In this document: in pieces, positions 48,492 through 62,439 of the stretch
Numbering within the stretch: position 1 is the first letter of the stretch
Layout: every line of letters begins with the position of its first letter
Origin: Shewanella marisflavi
GTDB taxonomy: Bacteria; Pseudomonadota; Gammaproteobacteria; Enterobacterales; Shewanellaceae
Length of the DNA stretch: 64,000 nt
Direction: 5' to 3'
Assembly: GCF_023283925.1 (NCBI RefSeq)
Contig: NZ_JAKIKX010000008.1
Span: 1 to 64,000 of the forward strand
Translations under genes and position numbers: made by a program
Notes under the pieces: model-generated
What the model was told of the DNA's origin: nothing
The model's input: only the letters and a program-made list of their open reading frames with translations
The model's database searches: none

Positions 48492-49874
48492 GTGGCGGTT
48501 TCACTTTGGCAGCAATGTATCGGACGACTACAAGACGAGCTTTCCGCTCAGCAATTTAGTATGTGGATCAGACCGTTACAAGCCGAAATGGACGGGGATA
48601 CTCTAGTGCTTTACGCACCGAATCGATTCGTGCTCGATTGGGTGAGAGACAAGTACCTGAATACTATCAATCAGTTCTTCACCGAGCAGATGGGTAGCGA
48701 AGCGCCCAAGCTGCGTTTCGATATTGGTAGCCGACCTGCGAGTAAACCAGTAGCACAAACTGCCTCAGTTAAAAGCCCTGCTAAGCCTGCGGCCAGCAAG
48801 TCGCACAGTGCGCCGTCATTTAATACCAATGAACCTGCGTCGACGGTTAACCACAGAAGCAATATGAACCCGACTTATCAGTTTGATAACTTTGTCGAGG
48901 GTAAGTCTAACCAGCTGGGTAAGGCCGCTGCATTACAGGTGTCTGAAAACCCTGGTGGTGCCTATAACCCCCTGTTCCTCTATGGTGGAACTGGTTTAGG
49001 TAAGACACATCTATTGCACGCTGTTGGTAATGGCATCATTAAGAACAAGCCAGATGCCAAGGTGGTCTATATGCACTCTGAGCGTTTCGTGCAGGATATG
49101 GTGAAGGCGCTACAGAATAATGCGATCGAAGAGTTCAAACGCTATTACCGTAGCGTCGATGCATTGTTTATCGATGATATTCAGTTCTTTGCCAACAAAG
49201 ACAGATCCCAGGAAGAGTTTTTCCATACCTTTAATGCCTTATTAGAAGGTAATCATCAGATCATCTTGACCTCAGATCGCTATCCTAAAGAGATCGATGG
49301 CGTGGAAGATCGCCTTAAGTCTCGCTTCGGTTGGGGCTTAACGGTTGCAATCGAGCCGCCTGAGTTAGAAACCCGTGTGGCTATCTTGATGCGTAAGGCA
49401 CAAGAGAGTGGTATCAATCTACCCGATGAAGTGGCCTTCTTTATTGCCAAGCGCCTGCGCTCGAACGTACGTGAATTGGAAGGGGCATTGAATCGCGTTA
49501 TTGCCAACGCTAACTTTACCGGTCGTCCGATCACTATCGATTTTGTACGTGAAGCCTTAAGAGATCTCTTGGCTCTACAAGAAAAATTGGTCACTATAGA
49601 CAATATTCAGAAAACCGTAGCTGAATACTACAAGATCAAGATGGCCGACATGCTGTCTAAACGCCGCTCACGCAGTGTTGCCAGACCAAGACAGATGGCG
49701 ATGGCATTGTCGAAAGAGTTAACTAACCAGAGTTTGCCTGAGATTGGCGATGCCTTTGGTGGCCGTGATCACACGACAGTGCTGCATGCATGTCGCAAAA
49801 TTGCACAGCTACGTGAAGAAAGTCATGACATTAAAGAAGATTATGCTAACTTAATCCGTACGTTATCTTCATAA
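48492..49874 (+). CDS. dnaA: Chromosomal replication initiator DnaA
   Basis: A 460-aa initiator that binds DnaA boxes at oriC. Domain I begins [27 protein letters not shown]. The AAA+ module has [16 protein letters not shown] (about 165-180), Walker B in [12 protein letters not shown], and [20 protein letters not shown]. Domain IV ends with the DNA-binding signature [15 protein letters not shown] (about 428-442). The start is GTG with GGGATAAG upstream. It heads the dnaA-dnaN-recF-gyrB operon. Confidence 0.98.
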   Translation: MAVSLWQQCIGRLQDELSAQQFSMWIRPLQAEMDGDTLVLYAPNRFVLDWVRDKYLNTINQFFTEQMGSEAPKLRFDIGSRPASKPVAQTASVKSPAKPAASKSHSAPSFNTNEPASTVNHRSNMNPTYQFDNFVEGKSNQLGKAAALQVSENPGGAYNPLFLYGGTGLGKTHLLHAVGNGIIKNKPDAKVVYMHSERFVQDMVKALQNNAIEEFKRYYRSVDALFIDDIQFFANKDRSQEEFFHTFNALLEGNHQIILTSDRYPKEIDGVEDRLKSRFGWGLTVAIEPPELETRVAILMRKAQESGINLPDEVAFFIAKRLRSNVRELEGALNRVIANANFTGRPITIDFVREALRDLLALQEKLVTIDNIQKTVAEYYKIKMADMLSKRRSRSVARPRQMAMALSKELTNQSLPEIGDAFGGRDHTTVLHACRKIAQLREESHDIKEDYANLIRTLSS

Positions 49875-49893
49875 ATCTGGGAAATTGAAACTG

Positions 49894-50994
49894 ATGAAAT
49901 TTTCAATTGATAGGGATGCCCTATTAAAGCCGCTTCAACTCGTGAGTGGAGCGGTGGAGAGACGACATAACTTACCTATTCTGGCAAACCTTTTAGTTGA
50001 AGTAAGTGGTCACTCACTTAAGTTGACCGGTACAGATTTAGAGGTCGAATTAGTCGGCCAGGCTCAACTACAAGGCGAAGTGCAAGAGGGACGTACCACA
50101 GTCCCCGCCAAGAAATTTCTCGATATCGTTAAATCCCTTCCCGATCAGGTTGAACTCAAGATAGAGCAGCAAGAAAACCGTCTGCTACTACGTTCGGGCC
50201 GCAGCCGTTTTACCTTAGCGACCCTACCAGCGGAAGAGTATCCCAATGTCGATGCCTTCCAGGCGGATATCGAATTTACCCTCAAGCAGGGCACATTAAA
50301 GTCGCTGATCGATGCTACCCAGTTCTCCATGGCGAACCAAGATGTACGCTACTACCTCAATGGTTTGTTGCTTGAAACCGAAGGCAACGTGCTGCGCGCT
50401 ATTGCCACCGACGGCCACCGCCTGGCATTGAGCCACCGCATGGTGGAAGACTCCTTGCCGGAGAAGCAGGTGATCGTGCCTCGTAAAGGGGTACTCGAAC
50501 TTCAACGTCTGTTTGAAGGGGAAGATCTGGATGTCACCCTGGCAATCGGTGAAAATGCGATTCGCGCCACGACTCAAAGCGCCGTGTTTACCAGTAAGCT
50601 GGTGGATGGGCGTTTCCCAGACTATCGTCGTGTGCTGCCTAAGGGCGGTGACAAGGTGGTTATCGCCAGTCGTAACCAGCTTAAGCAAGCCTTGCTGCGC
50701 GCCTCAATCCTCTCGAATGAGAAGTTCCGTGGCGTACGCGTTCAGCTGGAGCAGAATCTGATTAAGATCACCGCTAACAACCCAGAGCAGGAAGAAGCGG
50801 AAGAGATTCTCGATATCGAATATGACAATACACCATTGGAGATTGGCTTTAACGTCAGCTACTTGCTTGATGTGCTAAACAACCTGCCGTCCGATGATGT
50901 GCGTATTACCCTTATCGATGGTAACTCCAGTGCCTTGATTGAAAACCACGTCGAAGAAGATTCGATGTATGTCGTCATGCCTATGAGACTCTAG
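49894..50994 (+). CDS. dnaN: DNA polymerase III beta subunit (sliding clamp)
   Basis: A 366-aa ring clamp, the same length as E. coli. It starts MKFSIDRDALLKPLQLVSGAVERRHNLPILANLLVEV and ends in YVVMPMRL. The ATG at 49894 lies 19 bp after the dnaA stop; a TTG three codons earlier is less likely. Confidence 0.98.
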   Translation: MKFSIDRDALLKPLQLVSGAVERRHNLPILANLLVEVSGHSLKLTGTDLEVELVGQAQLQGEVQEGRTTVPAKKFLDIVKSLPDQVELKIEQQENRLLLRSGRSRFTLATLPAEEYPNVDAFQADIEFTLKQGTLKSLIDATQFSMANQDVRYYLNGLLLETEGNVLRAIATDGHRLALSHRMVEDSLPEKQVIVPRKGVLELQRLFEGEDLDVTLAIGENAIRATTQSAVFTSKLVDGRFPDYRRVLPKGGDKVVIASRNQLKQALLRASILSNEKFRGVRVQLEQNLIKITANNPEQEEAEEILDIEYDNTPLEIGFNVSYLLDVLNNLPSDDVRITLIDGNSSALIENHVEEDSMYVVMPMRL

Positions 50995-51069
50995 TGTCTG
51001 TCTGCACGCCTGATTTTGCGTTAGGCGTGCACCTTCTTCGATGGCTCAGGCCATCTCCACGAGTATTTG

Positions 51070-54586
<3,517 letters not shown>

Positions 54587-54608
54587 CAGGCGATTAAGAT
54601 TTATTCAA

Positions 54609-54634
54609 AACCCCGGATATTTCCGGGGTTTTTT
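54609..54634 (+). terminator. Terminator of the dnaA-gyrB operon
   Basis: A 9-bp stem AACCCCGGA/TCCGGGGTT with a 4-nt loop and a T6 tail, 22 bp past the gyrB stop. Confidence 0.92.
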
Positions 54635-54714
54635 GTATCTGAGTCATCACTTTACATATTGTGGTCAGGCGTTTAGCTTAAGATAAATTATTGGCTGCGA
54701 AATGGATATCAAGG

Positions 54715-55444
54715 ATGAAAGGAACATACCTAGGATGGGGACTGCTGTGTATATTGGGGCTTGCCTGGTTACTGAGTACATTGGCAAACCACGATAAGCC
54801 CATTACCGCACATATCGATAACCAATCCTACGCTTCTCAAACAGCTGGCGAGTCAATGTAGGTCGCTAGTGGTCAGGTTAAACCCGCTCACTCGCCAGGG
54901 CAAACATCGTTAGCAAGCCTTGAGAGTGAACAAAAGCTTGGCACAATCGATAACCTGGACAGCGAGGCGCCTGCGACCAGTACCGAGTTCGACATTGCCA
55001 GCATTGAACCCTTTAAGATAACGTCATCTCACGCTGACTATGCGGATCTCCTACGTCAGTATCGGCGTGAAGCTGGTCCTTTTTATGCGAGATGGTACAG
55101 CTTATCTCTATTTTGAAAATGAGGGCGATCCCTATTTTCTGGCCTCACCGCCTGAGTATAACGCCCTGATATTGGATGACCCTGATCAGCTTATGGAGCT
55201 TAAGGTCGAGGAGTTTAACCAGAGCGATGGCGAGTATGCTGATAATTGGGGTGGCGATTTTAGTGAGTTAAGAGTGAGTTATCACTATTGTAAGCAGGAT
55301 GCTTGTTTGCTGAGGGCAAATCACGACTCTGTGACCTTTCTTCGAGACTATGTTGATCGCTACCAGCAGAGCCATCCAGAGTTAGAGATAACAGGCGTTT
55401 CCACCGCCAGTGGCGATCTCTTGCTTATTTACCATAAACGCTGA
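54715..55444 (+). pseudogene. Broken gene for a membrane-anchored hypothetical protein
   Basis: A reading frame opens at the ATG at 54715 with an SD (AAGGA) and a hydrophobic N terminus (KGTYLGWGLLCILGLAWLLST). It meets an in-frame TAG at 54859, then stays open to 55116. A second frame, shifted by +1, covers 55040-55444 with natural composition (FMRDGTAYLYFENEGDPYFL, then ELRVSYHYCKQDACLL) and ends YHKR. One stop codon plus a frame change between about 55040 and 55115 make this a pseudogene, or two sequencing errors. The C-terminal part was read as a 134-aa ORF, but it probably lacks its own start. Function unknown. Confidence 0.65.
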
Positions 55445-55459
55445 GCCGTCTCTTTTGGC

Positions 55460-56188
55460 TCATGGTTGCACGCAAGACCGGATCAGCTTAGCAAACCTCA
55501 GTGCTTCTTGATTGTCTCCATGTAGACAAAGGCTGGTGGCAGTGCATGGAATGGTCTCGCCAGTGATGGCGGTCAGTTGGCGCCGCTCTATTATGGCGCT
55601 AACCTGAGCCAGCATCTTATCTGCATCATGCAATACCGCGCCTGGCTGAGAACGCGGGGCCAGAGTACCATCGGCCAAGTAGCTTCTATCGGCAAAGGCT
55701 TCCTCTATCACCTCTATGCCAGCGGCTTTGGCCTGTTCCACCAATGGGCTACCAGCGAGGATCATCAGTTTGAGTCTGGGGTCGATAGCTTTTATCACTC
55801 TTATGATAATTTGGCCCAGAGCCTTATTGTTAGCGGCGTCGTTATACAGGGCCCCATGGGGCTTAATATGGATCAGTTTTATGCTTAAATCATCGCACAG
55901 GGCCTTTAAGGCTCTAATTTGCTGGTGGAGCGTGGCGTACAGCGCCTCGGGTGAGAGTGTCATCGAGATTCGGCCAAAGTGTTCTCTGTCAGGATAGCTG
56001 GGGTGGGCGCCGACATTGACACCATACTGCTTGGCTAGTAATAAGGTATGGTGCATGGATTGGGTATCGCCGGCATGACCGCCACAGGCGATATTGGCCG
56101 AAGATATCAGCGGCATAAGCGCCTCATCTTGTGTGCCCCCTTCGCCGAGATCGGCATTAAGATCTATTTTGAGTGGATTAACTGCCAT
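55460..56188 (-). CDS. pxpA: 5-oxoprolinase subunit A (LamB/YcsF family)
   Basis: A 242-aa subunit of ATP-dependent 5-oxoprolinase, which recycles 5-oxoproline to glutamate. The family start IDLNADLGEGG, then SSANIACGGHAGD, GVNVGAHPSYPDREHFGR and IKPHGALYNDA are visible. It overlaps pxpC by 11 bp, so it is the last gene of a pxpB-pxpC-pxpA operon. Confidence 0.94.
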   Translation of the reverse strand: MAVNPLKIDLNADLGEGGTQDEALMPLISSANIACGGHAGDTQSMHHTLLLAKQYGVNVGAHPSYPDREHFGRISMTLSPEALYATLHQQIRALKALCDDLSIKLIHIKPHGALYNDAANNKALGQIIIRVIKAIDPRLKLMILAGSPLVEQAKAAGIEVIEEAFADRSYLADGTLAPRSQPGAVLHDADKMLAQVSAIIERRQLTAITGETIPCTATSLCLHGDNQEALRFAKLIRSCVQP

Positions 56189-57110
56189 CCATTGCCCTCG
56201 CTAAACGATAGAAATAGTGTTGCCATTCCAGGTTCGCCTCTTCCACCTGATTCGGACTCACATGCTGAATACTCACCTTTTGACCGCCTCGACACTGCGC
56301 CAGTTTCCATCTATCAGCCTCGATCACCACCGCCATTCTGGGATAGCCACCACTGGTTTGTGCGTCGGCCTGAAGCACTATGGGTTGGCCACCAGGTGGT
56401 ACCTGAACTACGCCCGGCAATACGGCGTGGGAGCGTAAACTCAGTTTTTTAGCCGAGGTGAGAGCCTGACCATCGAGTCGAGTCCCCATACGATCACTCT
56501 GTTGTGACACTGTCCAGCTATGATGCCAGAAGGCTTTGCGATCTTGGTCGCTAAAGCGGGTCATTTCCGGCCCGGGTAGGGCGCGTAATATCCCATCATT
56601 GGCCCTTTGTACCGCGCCCACCGGGCGGCTGAATCCGGCTTCGGTTGCTGGGTTTAACGCTAGCACGTCCCCAGATATGAGTGGTCTGCCCTGATGACCG
56701 CCAAATTGACCGGCCAAAAAAGTGCCGCATCCGCCAAGGACGCTAGGGACTTGAATACCACCGAGTACGGCGAGGTAGCCCCACACACCTTGCTTGGGGC
56801 CACGTATGGTTAAGCGTTCCCCCGGATTAATGCGCCCACGCCAACCGTTCCACAAGGGGCGCGAGTCTATGTTGGCTTCGAAGGGGGCGCCGCACAGGGC
56901 AACCCAACTCGGGATGTCGAAGACGAGTTCATACACGCCAGAGGACAACTCTATGCCAGCGGCGGTGTCATCATTGCCTAGTAGACGATTGGCGAGTATC
57001 AAGGCAAATCTATCCATGGCGCCACCACTTGGGATACCTAGGTGCCCCTGTCCCTGCCTGCCGAGATCTTGAATGCTGGCCAGTCCACTAACTTGAGCGA
57101 GCTTTATCAT
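56178..57110 (-). CDS. pxpC: 5-oxoprolinase subunit C (biotin-dependent carboxyltransferase-like)
   Basis: A 310-aa subunit of the same enzyme. Motifs include DLGRQGQGHLGIPSGGAMDRFALILANRLLGND near the N terminus, GGIQVPSVLGGCGTFL in the middle and QADAQTSGGYPRMAVV near the C terminus. It overlaps pxpB by 4 bp (ATGA) at its start and pxpA by 11 bp at its end, so the three are translationally linked. Confidence 0.94.
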   Translation of the reverse strand: MIKLAQVSGLASIQDLGRQGQGHLGIPSGGAMDRFALILANRLLGNDDTAAGIELSSGVYELVFDIPSWVALCGAPFEANIDSRPLWNGWRGRINPGERLTIRGPKQGVWGYLAVLGGIQVPSVLGGCGTFLAGQFGGHQGRPLISGDVLALNPATEAGFSRPVGAVQRANDGILRALPGPEMTRFSDQDRKAFWHHSWTVSQQSDRMGTRLDGQALTSAKKLSLRSHAVLPGVVQVPPGGQPIVLQADAQTSGGYPRMAVVIEADRWKLAQCRGGQKVSIQHVSPNQVEEANLEWQHYFYRLARAMDGS

Positions 57111-57766
57111 AGACAGATCTCCTTTGCCTGGAAGCGAACGATATCGCCGGGAGCGAGTAGGCAGGGGATATCACTAAGGGGATCGAACAGCGGCGTTTGG
57201 GTTTGACCTATGAGCTGCCAGCCGCCGGGGCTGGCTAAAGGGTAGACCCCCGTCTGTTCGCTGCCGATGCCAACTGAGCCTGCTGGGATCTTTAGCCTGG
57301 GGGTTGCCAGCCTAGGGGTATGTAGCGCGTGCGGGAGACCTTCAAGATAGGCAAATCCAGGCTGAAAACCAATGAAGAATACCTTGTAGCTGGCCAGGGT
57401 GTGCAGGTGAACGACCTCTTCGGGGGTGATGTCATGATATTGAGCGACCTTGATAAGATCCGGGCCAAACTCACCCCCATAGCTGACCGGTAGTGTGACG
57501 GTTTGTGGCTCAAAGGCTGTGTCTGGTGCCCGTTGCCAAAGCTCATCGAGTTTGGCCTTGACAGATTTGAGCTGCCCGGGTTCTTTAACCACCAGTGTCA
57601 GGTTGTTCATCCCTGGAATGACTTCTAGCAATCTGTTGTCGAGGCGCAGCTCTGTGGCTAACCAGCACAACTTGGCTTGTAGCTCCCAAGATAGGTGCTC
57701 GAGGGGGGAGGGATCTAATACGAGAGCGCGTTCGCCTAGGGGATAGATTTGAGTCTGTAACGCCAC
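57107..57766 (-). CDS. pxpB: 5-oxoprolinase subunit B (KipI-like)
   Basis: A 219-aa subunit related to KipI. Typical elements are YPLGERALVL, VTLPVSYGGEFGPDL, FFIGFQPGFAYLEGLP and the C-terminal IGSEQTGVYPLASPGGWQLIGQT. The start is GTG at 57766 with AGG upstream. It is the first gene of the pxpBCA operon. Confidence 0.94.
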   Translation of the reverse strand: MALQTQIYPLGERALVLDPSPLEHLSWELQAKLCWLATELRLDNRLLEVIPGMNNLTLVVKEPGQLKSVKAKLDELWQRAPDTAFEPQTVTLPVSYGGEFGPDLIKVAQYHDITPEEVVHLHTLASYKVFFIGFQPGFAYLEGLPHALHTPRLATPRLKIPAGSVGIGSEQTGVYPLASPGGWQLIGQTQTPLFDPLSDIPCLLAPGDIVRFQAKEICL

Positions 57767-57845
57767 AACTTAACCTGCGAGTGAATATGATGGATTTAGT
57801 CTAACCAGCTTGCGTCGCAATAGCCATTATTCCATGTCCGGACAT

Positions 57846-57875
57846 AAAAAACGCATCCCTGAGGATGCGTTTTTT
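57846..57875 (-). terminator. Terminator after glyS
   Basis: A perfect stem AAAAAACGCATCC/GGATGCGTTTTTT with a 4-nt loop, and T-runs on both strands. It lies 18 bp past the glyS stop. Confidence 0.9.
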
Positions 57876-57892
57876 GTTTCACCGGCAGAGAG

Positions 57893-59962
57893 TTACTGCA
57901 GCAGCGAGATATCGGCGGCGTGCAGGAACTGGGCTCTTAATTTTGCCAGCAGCGCCAGACGGTTTTGCTTGAGTGCTTCGTCATCAGCCATCACCATCAC
58001 ATCTTCGAAGAAGGTGTCGACGCTTTCACGCAGGCTAGCCAGCAGGGCCAGTGCCTGTTGATAATCAGCATTGGCAAACAGGGGCTCAAGCTGAGGTTGT
58101 AGCTCGTTAAGCTTGTTGGCCAGAGCTTGTTCGGCGCTCTCTTGTAGCAAACTACTGTCGATATCGCTGGCGATATCACCCTCAACCTTGGCCAGAATGT
58201 TGGATACACGCTTGTTGGCAGCGGCCAAAGCGGCAGCTTGTTCCAGGCTTCTGAAGTGGGTAACAGCCTTGATGCGGCTGTCAAAATCGGCTGGCGAGGT
58301 TGGACGACGAGCCAGTACCGCCAGGATCACATCGACGCTGATGCCTTGATCTTGGTACCAGGCGCGGAAACGACCCATCAAGAACTCTAGTACCTGCTCT
58401 GCGGTGTCGGCATTGCTGAGGTTATCACCATGAAGCTCTTGTGCCTTGGCAATCAAATCGACCAGGTCTAGTGGTAAATTGTTTTCGACGCAGATACGCA
58501 AAATACCGATAGCAGCGCGGCGTAGGGCGAACGGGTCAGCAGCGCCTTTAGGGGCCTGACCAATACCGAAGATACCCACTAAGGTATCGAGCTTTTCAGC
58601 CAACGCCACAGAGATAGAGATAGTGGCGGTCGGTACAGTATCGCCTGAGAATTTCGGCTTGTACTGCTCTTCAAGTGCCAGTGCAACCGCCTCGGTTTCA
58701 CCATCCAGGCGAGCATAATGCATGCCCATGGTACCCTGCAGATCGGTAAACTCCATCACCATGTTGGTCATGAGATCTGACTTAGAGAGCAGGCCGGCGC
58801 GTGCTGCCTGTTCGCTATCGGCGCCAATACCTTGTGCCACAAATGCGGCGAGGGCAGAGATGCGCTCGACTCTGTCTTTGATGGTACCGAGTTGCTGCTG
58901 GAAGACCACGGTTTCAAGGCTGGCGAGACGTGATTCCAGGCTATGCTTCTTGTCGGTTTCAAAGAAGAATTCGGCGTCGGCAAGGCGTGGGCGAACCACT
59001 TTCTCGTTACCCGCGATGATCTGTGCCGGATCTTTCGATTCTATGTTTGTCACGAAGATAAAGTGAGGCAGCAGGGTGCCGGCGTTATCGAATACCGGGA
59101 AGTATTTCTGGTCGCCTTTCATGGTGTAGACCAAGGCTTCTGCTGGCACGTCGAGGAACTTCTCTTCGAAGTTAGCGGTAAGAACCACGGGCCACTCGAC
59201 TAGAGAGGTAACCTCTTCCAGTAGATCATCATCGATTTCAGCGATACCACCGATGGCGCTGGCTGCCGCCTGGGCATCGGCTTTGATCAGGGCCATACGC
59301 GCCTGATAATCAGCCTTTACCTTGCCCTGGGTTTCCAGTGCAGTGAGATAGTTGTCGGCATGATCTAATTCAAAGGTGTCGACACCCATGAAGCGGTGGC
59401 CGCGGATGGTGCGCGCCGACTCAATACCCAGTAACTCACCAGGGATCAGCTCGCTGCCCATCAGCATGGTAACTGTATGTACCGGACGAATAAATTGGGT
59501 CTTGCTGCTGCCCCAACGCATCGGCTTAGGGATCGGCAGCTTATCTAGGGCGCGCTGAGCCATGTCGGCAACCAGTGACTTGGTTTCAACACCGACCACC
59601 TTGGCCTTGTGTAATAACCATTCGCCTTTGTCAGTGGTCAGACGCTCGGCCTGCTCGACTGTGATGCCATTACCACGAGCCCAGCCCATAGCGGCTTTGG
59701 TCGGGTTGCCATCGGCATCGAAGGCTTGGGCGATTGCAGGGCCGCGCTTTTCGACGACTTTGTCGGCTTGAGCTGATACCAGGGCATTGATCTTTAACGC
59801 CAGACGACGAGGCGCAGCATACCAGGTTGCCGATTCGTAGCTTAATTCAGCCTTCTGTAGCTCTTCTTCAAAATTGGCCAAGAAAGATTCGGCTAAGGTT
59901 TTTAGCGATTTTGGCGGTAACTCTTCTGTGCCTACTTCAATGAGTAAGTTTTCAAATTTCAT
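57893..59962 (-). CDS. glyS: Glycyl-tRNA synthetase beta subunit
   Basis: A 689-aa subunit of the tetrameric bacterial glycyl-tRNA synthetase, same length as E. coli. It starts [27 protein letters not shown]. The ATG at 59962 has GAGG 9 nt upstream; the ATG two codons earlier is too close to that SD. The C terminus carries the anticodon-binding region. It lies 12 bp after glyQ. Confidence 0.97.
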   Translation of the reverse strand: MKFENLLIEVGTEELPPKSLKTLAESFLANFEEELQKAELSYESATWYAAPRRLALKINALVSAQADKVVEKRGPAIAQAFDADGNPTKAAMGWARGNGITVEQAERLTTDKGEWLLHKAKVVGVETKSLVADMAQRALDKLPIPKPMRWGSSKTQFIRPVHTVTMLMGSELIPGELLGIESARTIRGHRFMGVDTFELDHADNYLTALETQGKVKADYQARMALIKADAQAAASAIGGIAEIDDDLLEEVTSLVEWPVVLTANFEEKFLDVPAEALVYTMKGDQKYFPVFDNAGTLLPHFIFVTNIESKDPAQIIAGNEKVVRPRLADAEFFFETDKKHSLESRLASLETVVFQQQLGTIKDRVERISALAAFVAQGIGADSEQAARAGLLSKSDLMTNMVMEFTDLQGTMGMHYARLDGETEAVALALEEQYKPKFSGDTVPTATISISVALAEKLDTLVGIFGIGQAPKGAADPFALRRAAIGILRICVENNLPLDLVDLIAKAQELHGDNLSNADTAEQVLEFLMGRFRAWYQDQGISVDVILAVLARRPTSPADFDSRIKAVTHFRSLEQAAALAAANKRVSNILAKVEGDIASDIDSSLLQESAEQALANKLNELQPQLEPLFANADYQQALALLASLRESVDTFFEDVMVMADDEALKQNRLALLAKLRAQFLHAADISLLQ

Positions 59963-59974
59963 CTTCATATACCT

Positions 59975-60880
59975 CTACTTACACATTGGGAAGCCGAGTG
60001 CTTCACGGGCTTGATAATAGGACTCAGCCACTGACTTGGCCATGGTGCGTACGCGCAGAATGTAACGCTGACGTTCGGTAACCGAAATAGCGTGGCGCGC
60101 ATCGAGCAGGTTGAAGGCATGCGAGGCTTTCATTACCTGCTCATAGGCAGGCAGGGGAAGTGGCGTTTCTAATGCCAATAGCTCGTTACAGGCCTTCTCG
60201 CAATCGTCAAATTGTCTGAACAGCACCTCGACGTTGGCGTGCTCGAAGTTGTAAGTAGATTGCTCGACTTCGTTCTGATGGAACACATCGCCGTACATGA
60301 TCTTGCCCATAGGACCATCGGTCCACACTAGATCATAGACACTGTCGACTTCCTGGATATACATAGCCAGACGCTCAAGACCATAGGTGATCTCGCCTGT
60401 TACAGGGCTACATTCCAGGCCACCGACCTGTTGGAAGTAGGTGAACTGAGACACTTCCATGCCGTTAAGCCAGACTTCCCAGCCAAGGCCCCAGGCACCC
60501 AGAGTTGGGGATTCCCAGTTGTCTTCAACGAAGCGAACATCATGAATGCCCATGTCGACCCCTAGTGCCTCTAGAGAACCTAGGTAGAGTTCTTGGATGT
60601 TACTTGGAGAGGGCTTGAGAACCACCTGGAACTGATAGTAGTGCTGCAGGCGGTTAGGGTTTTCACCGTAACGACCATCGGTAGGACGGCGACATGGCTG
60701 AACATAGGCGCTGCTCATCGGCTCAGGGCCAAGAGAACGTAAGAATGTCATGGGGTGGAAGGTGCCCGCACCTACTTCCATGTCCAGCGGCTGAACGATG
60801 GCGCAACCTTGCTGCGCCCAGTATTCCTGCAGGGTTAAGATGAAACCCTGGAATGTTTTTACGTCATGTTTCGTCGTCAT
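59975..60880 (-). CDS. glyQ: Glycyl-tRNA synthetase alpha subunit
   Basis: A 301-aa catalytic subunit. It has [35 protein letters not shown] and the class-II motif region [33 protein letters not shown]. It is co-transcribed with glyS and is divergent from tag with 109 bp between starts. Confidence 0.98.
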   Translation of the reverse strand: MTTKHDVKTFQGFILTLQEYWAQQGCAIVQPLDMEVGAGTFHPMTFLRSLGPEPMSSAYVQPCRRPTDGRYGENPNRLQHYYQFQVVLKPSPSNIQELYLGSLEALGVDMGIHDVRFVEDNWESPTLGAWGLGWEVWLNGMEVSQFTYFQQVGGLECSPVTGEITYGLERLAMYIQEVDSVYDLVWTDGPMGKIMYGDVFHQNEVEQSTYNFEHANVEVLFRQFDDCEKACNELLALETPLPLPAYEQVMKASHAFNLLDARHAISVTERQRYILRVRTMAKSVAESYYQAREALGFPMCK

Positions 60881-60989
60881 GTCTACTACTGTCGGCTTGT
60901 GATAGAAAATGGTTTCGATTATACCTTGTTGAAAAAGGCTTATGTAGGTTATTTTTTACCTTAACGGCGGAAAATTGGGAAAAAACACC

Positions 60990-61559
60990 ATGGATGTAAA
61001 GCGTTGTGGCTGGGTTAGCGAAGATCCGCTTTATCAAGCCTATCATGATAAGGTTTGGGGTCGTCCCGTGTATGACAGTAAAGAGCTGTTTGCCAAGCTC
61101 TGTCTGGATGGTCAGCAGGCAGGACTCTCCTGGATCACCATACTCAAGAAGCAACAAAATTATGAGGCGGCATTTGCCGATTTTGACCCCTATGTGATCG
61201 CTCAGTTTGATGAGGCTAAAGTAGAGGAATTACTACAAAATCCCGGCATAATTCGTAATCGGCTCAAGATCAATTCCATCATCAAAAATGCCAAGGGATA
61301 TATCGCTTTTGTCGAGCAGGGCAATGATTTTTCTGAGTTTCTCTGGAGCTTTGTCGGCGGGCAGCCCACGCTCAATCATTTTCAACGATTGGATCAGCTT
61401 CCGGCGCAGACGCCAGAGTCTGAGGCTATGTCAAAGGCGTTGAAAAAATTAGGATTTAACTTTGTTGGGCCGACTATCTGCTATGCCTTCATGCAGGCGG
61501 TGGGCATGGTGAACGACCACACCGCCGACTGTTTCTGCTATCAAGATAAGCCTAACTAA
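60990..61559 (+). CDS. tag: DNA-3-methyladenine glycosylase I
   Basis: A 189-aa base-excision repair enzyme. It begins VKRCGWVSEDPLYQAYHDKVWG and has LDGQQAGLSWITILKKQQNYEAAFADFD and the C-terminal VGPTICYAFMQAVGMVNDHTADCFCY. The zinc ligands, a Cys and two His with a further Cys, are present (C6, H19, H180, C184). It lies next to glyQS in many gammaproteobacteria. Confidence 0.93.
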   Translation: MDVKRCGWVSEDPLYQAYHDKVWGRPVYDSKELFAKLCLDGQQAGLSWITILKKQQNYEAAFADFDPYVIAQFDEAKVEELLQNPGIIRNRLKINSIIKNAKGYIAFVEQGNDFSEFLWSFVGGQPTLNHFQRLDQLPAQTPESEAMSKALKKLGFNFVGPTICYAFMQAVGMVNDHTADCFCYQDKPN

Positions 61560-61564
61560 GGTGC

Positions 61565-62203
61565 TTAATAACCTTTAAATCGCATAGTGGACGGGTCATC
61601 TGTTTGTAGATAGATGGCCTGAAACAGTGTCTCGCCAGTGTCGAGTTGAGTCTGCTTGATAAATGCATAGTTCTTATCAAATTCACTTAATTTATCAATG
61701 CTTTGTTGACTCATTGTGTCGGTTGTTAGGCTTAAGGTGCAGATTCGCCCCGCACAGGCGTATTTTTCACTATATATGGTCTCTTGCAGGTTGGCCAAGC
61801 TGTCTGCTAATGAAGACTGGCGTTTACTCCCCATCTCGTCCTGGTTTTCCTGGGACTGGATAAGATCGACATAGTCAGCGAAATCACCGTTAAGTAGTTT
61901 TGTAACCTGTTCCCCATCAATAATGTCATTGTCATCTATCATCTGAGCAACCAGTTGTTTCGATGAGGTGATTACCAAAGGTGCCTGATTGTCACTATGG
62001 TTATCATCTGATTGTGGTTGTGAGATCCCTTGCTCAGTGGGTAAGGCCTCGCTTGCAAACTGCTTTGTTTTTTCGCTCGTGGGGCTGTTGGTCTCGGTGG
62101 CAAGTTTGTCTTGAGACTGACCATCTTGACGCTCTTCAAAGATCAGGTAGGCAATGGCTGAGAGGCTTAAGAGGAGCAATAAGGTGAATGTGATAGATTT
62201 CAT
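61565..62203 (-). CDS. Membrane-anchored periplasmic protein of unknown function
   Basis: A 212-aa protein. Residues 1-21 are a hydrophobic anchor. Residues about 25-75 are low complexity and hydrophilic (Q, S, D, E, T). The C-terminal half (about 80-212) may be a folded domain, with a cysteine pair in YACAGRICTLSL that could form a disulfide. I do not recognise a family. It ends 6 bp from the tag stop on the opposite strand, so the two genes converge tightly. A terminator-parS lies upstream of it. Confidence 0.6.
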   Translation of the reverse strand: MKSITFTLLLLLSLSAIAYLIFEERQDGQSQDKLATETNSPTSEKTKQFASEALPTEQGISQPQSDDNHSDNQAPLVITSSKQLVAQMIDDNDIIDGEQVTKLLNGDFADYVDLIQSQENQDEMGSKRQSSLADSLANLQETIYSEKYACAGRICTLSLTTDTMSQQSIDKLSEFDKNYAFIKQTQLDTGETLFQAIYLQTDDPSTMRFKGY

Positions 62204-62313
62204 CGTTTAAATTCCTTTTCGGTGGGGCTCTTCCGATTGAGCCGAACAGTCGATTAGCTTAGGCTGATTTACCATCAGATGTAAAGATGTGAGACCTGAT
62301 TCCAATGAAACAT

Positions 62314-62344
62314 AAAAAAGGGTGTTCCACGTGGAACACCCTTT
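62314..62344 (-). terminator. Terminator whose stem contains a complete parS
   Basis: A perfect 28-bp palindrome (62317-62344) reads AAAGGGTGTTCCAC on one arm and its complement on the other, and on the minus strand is followed by a T-run. That makes a stem-type terminator for the gene ending at 62440. The centre, 62323-62338, is TGTTCCACGTGGAACA, an exact parS. The sequence can act as DNA for ParB and as RNA for termination. Confidence 0.8.
62323..62338. promoter_or_regulatory. parS site 1
   Basis: TGTTCCACGTGGAACA, a perfect 16-bp parS palindrome as used by chromosomal ParB of pseudomonads and vibrios. It lies 25 kb right of oriC and sits in an intergenic terminator. Confidence 0.9.
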
Positions 62345-62439
62345 ACCTGTTCATAGACTCATTTTTGAATCAATTTAAAATTTTTATGAAATTAAAATTT
62401 GTGGCTTATCTAAGCCAGATTTTAAAATTAAAAATTGAT

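Noticed and set aside
56048-56452. 134-aa ORF on the + strand
   Set aside because: Overlaps pxpA and pxpC completely; those have family motifs and translational coupling.
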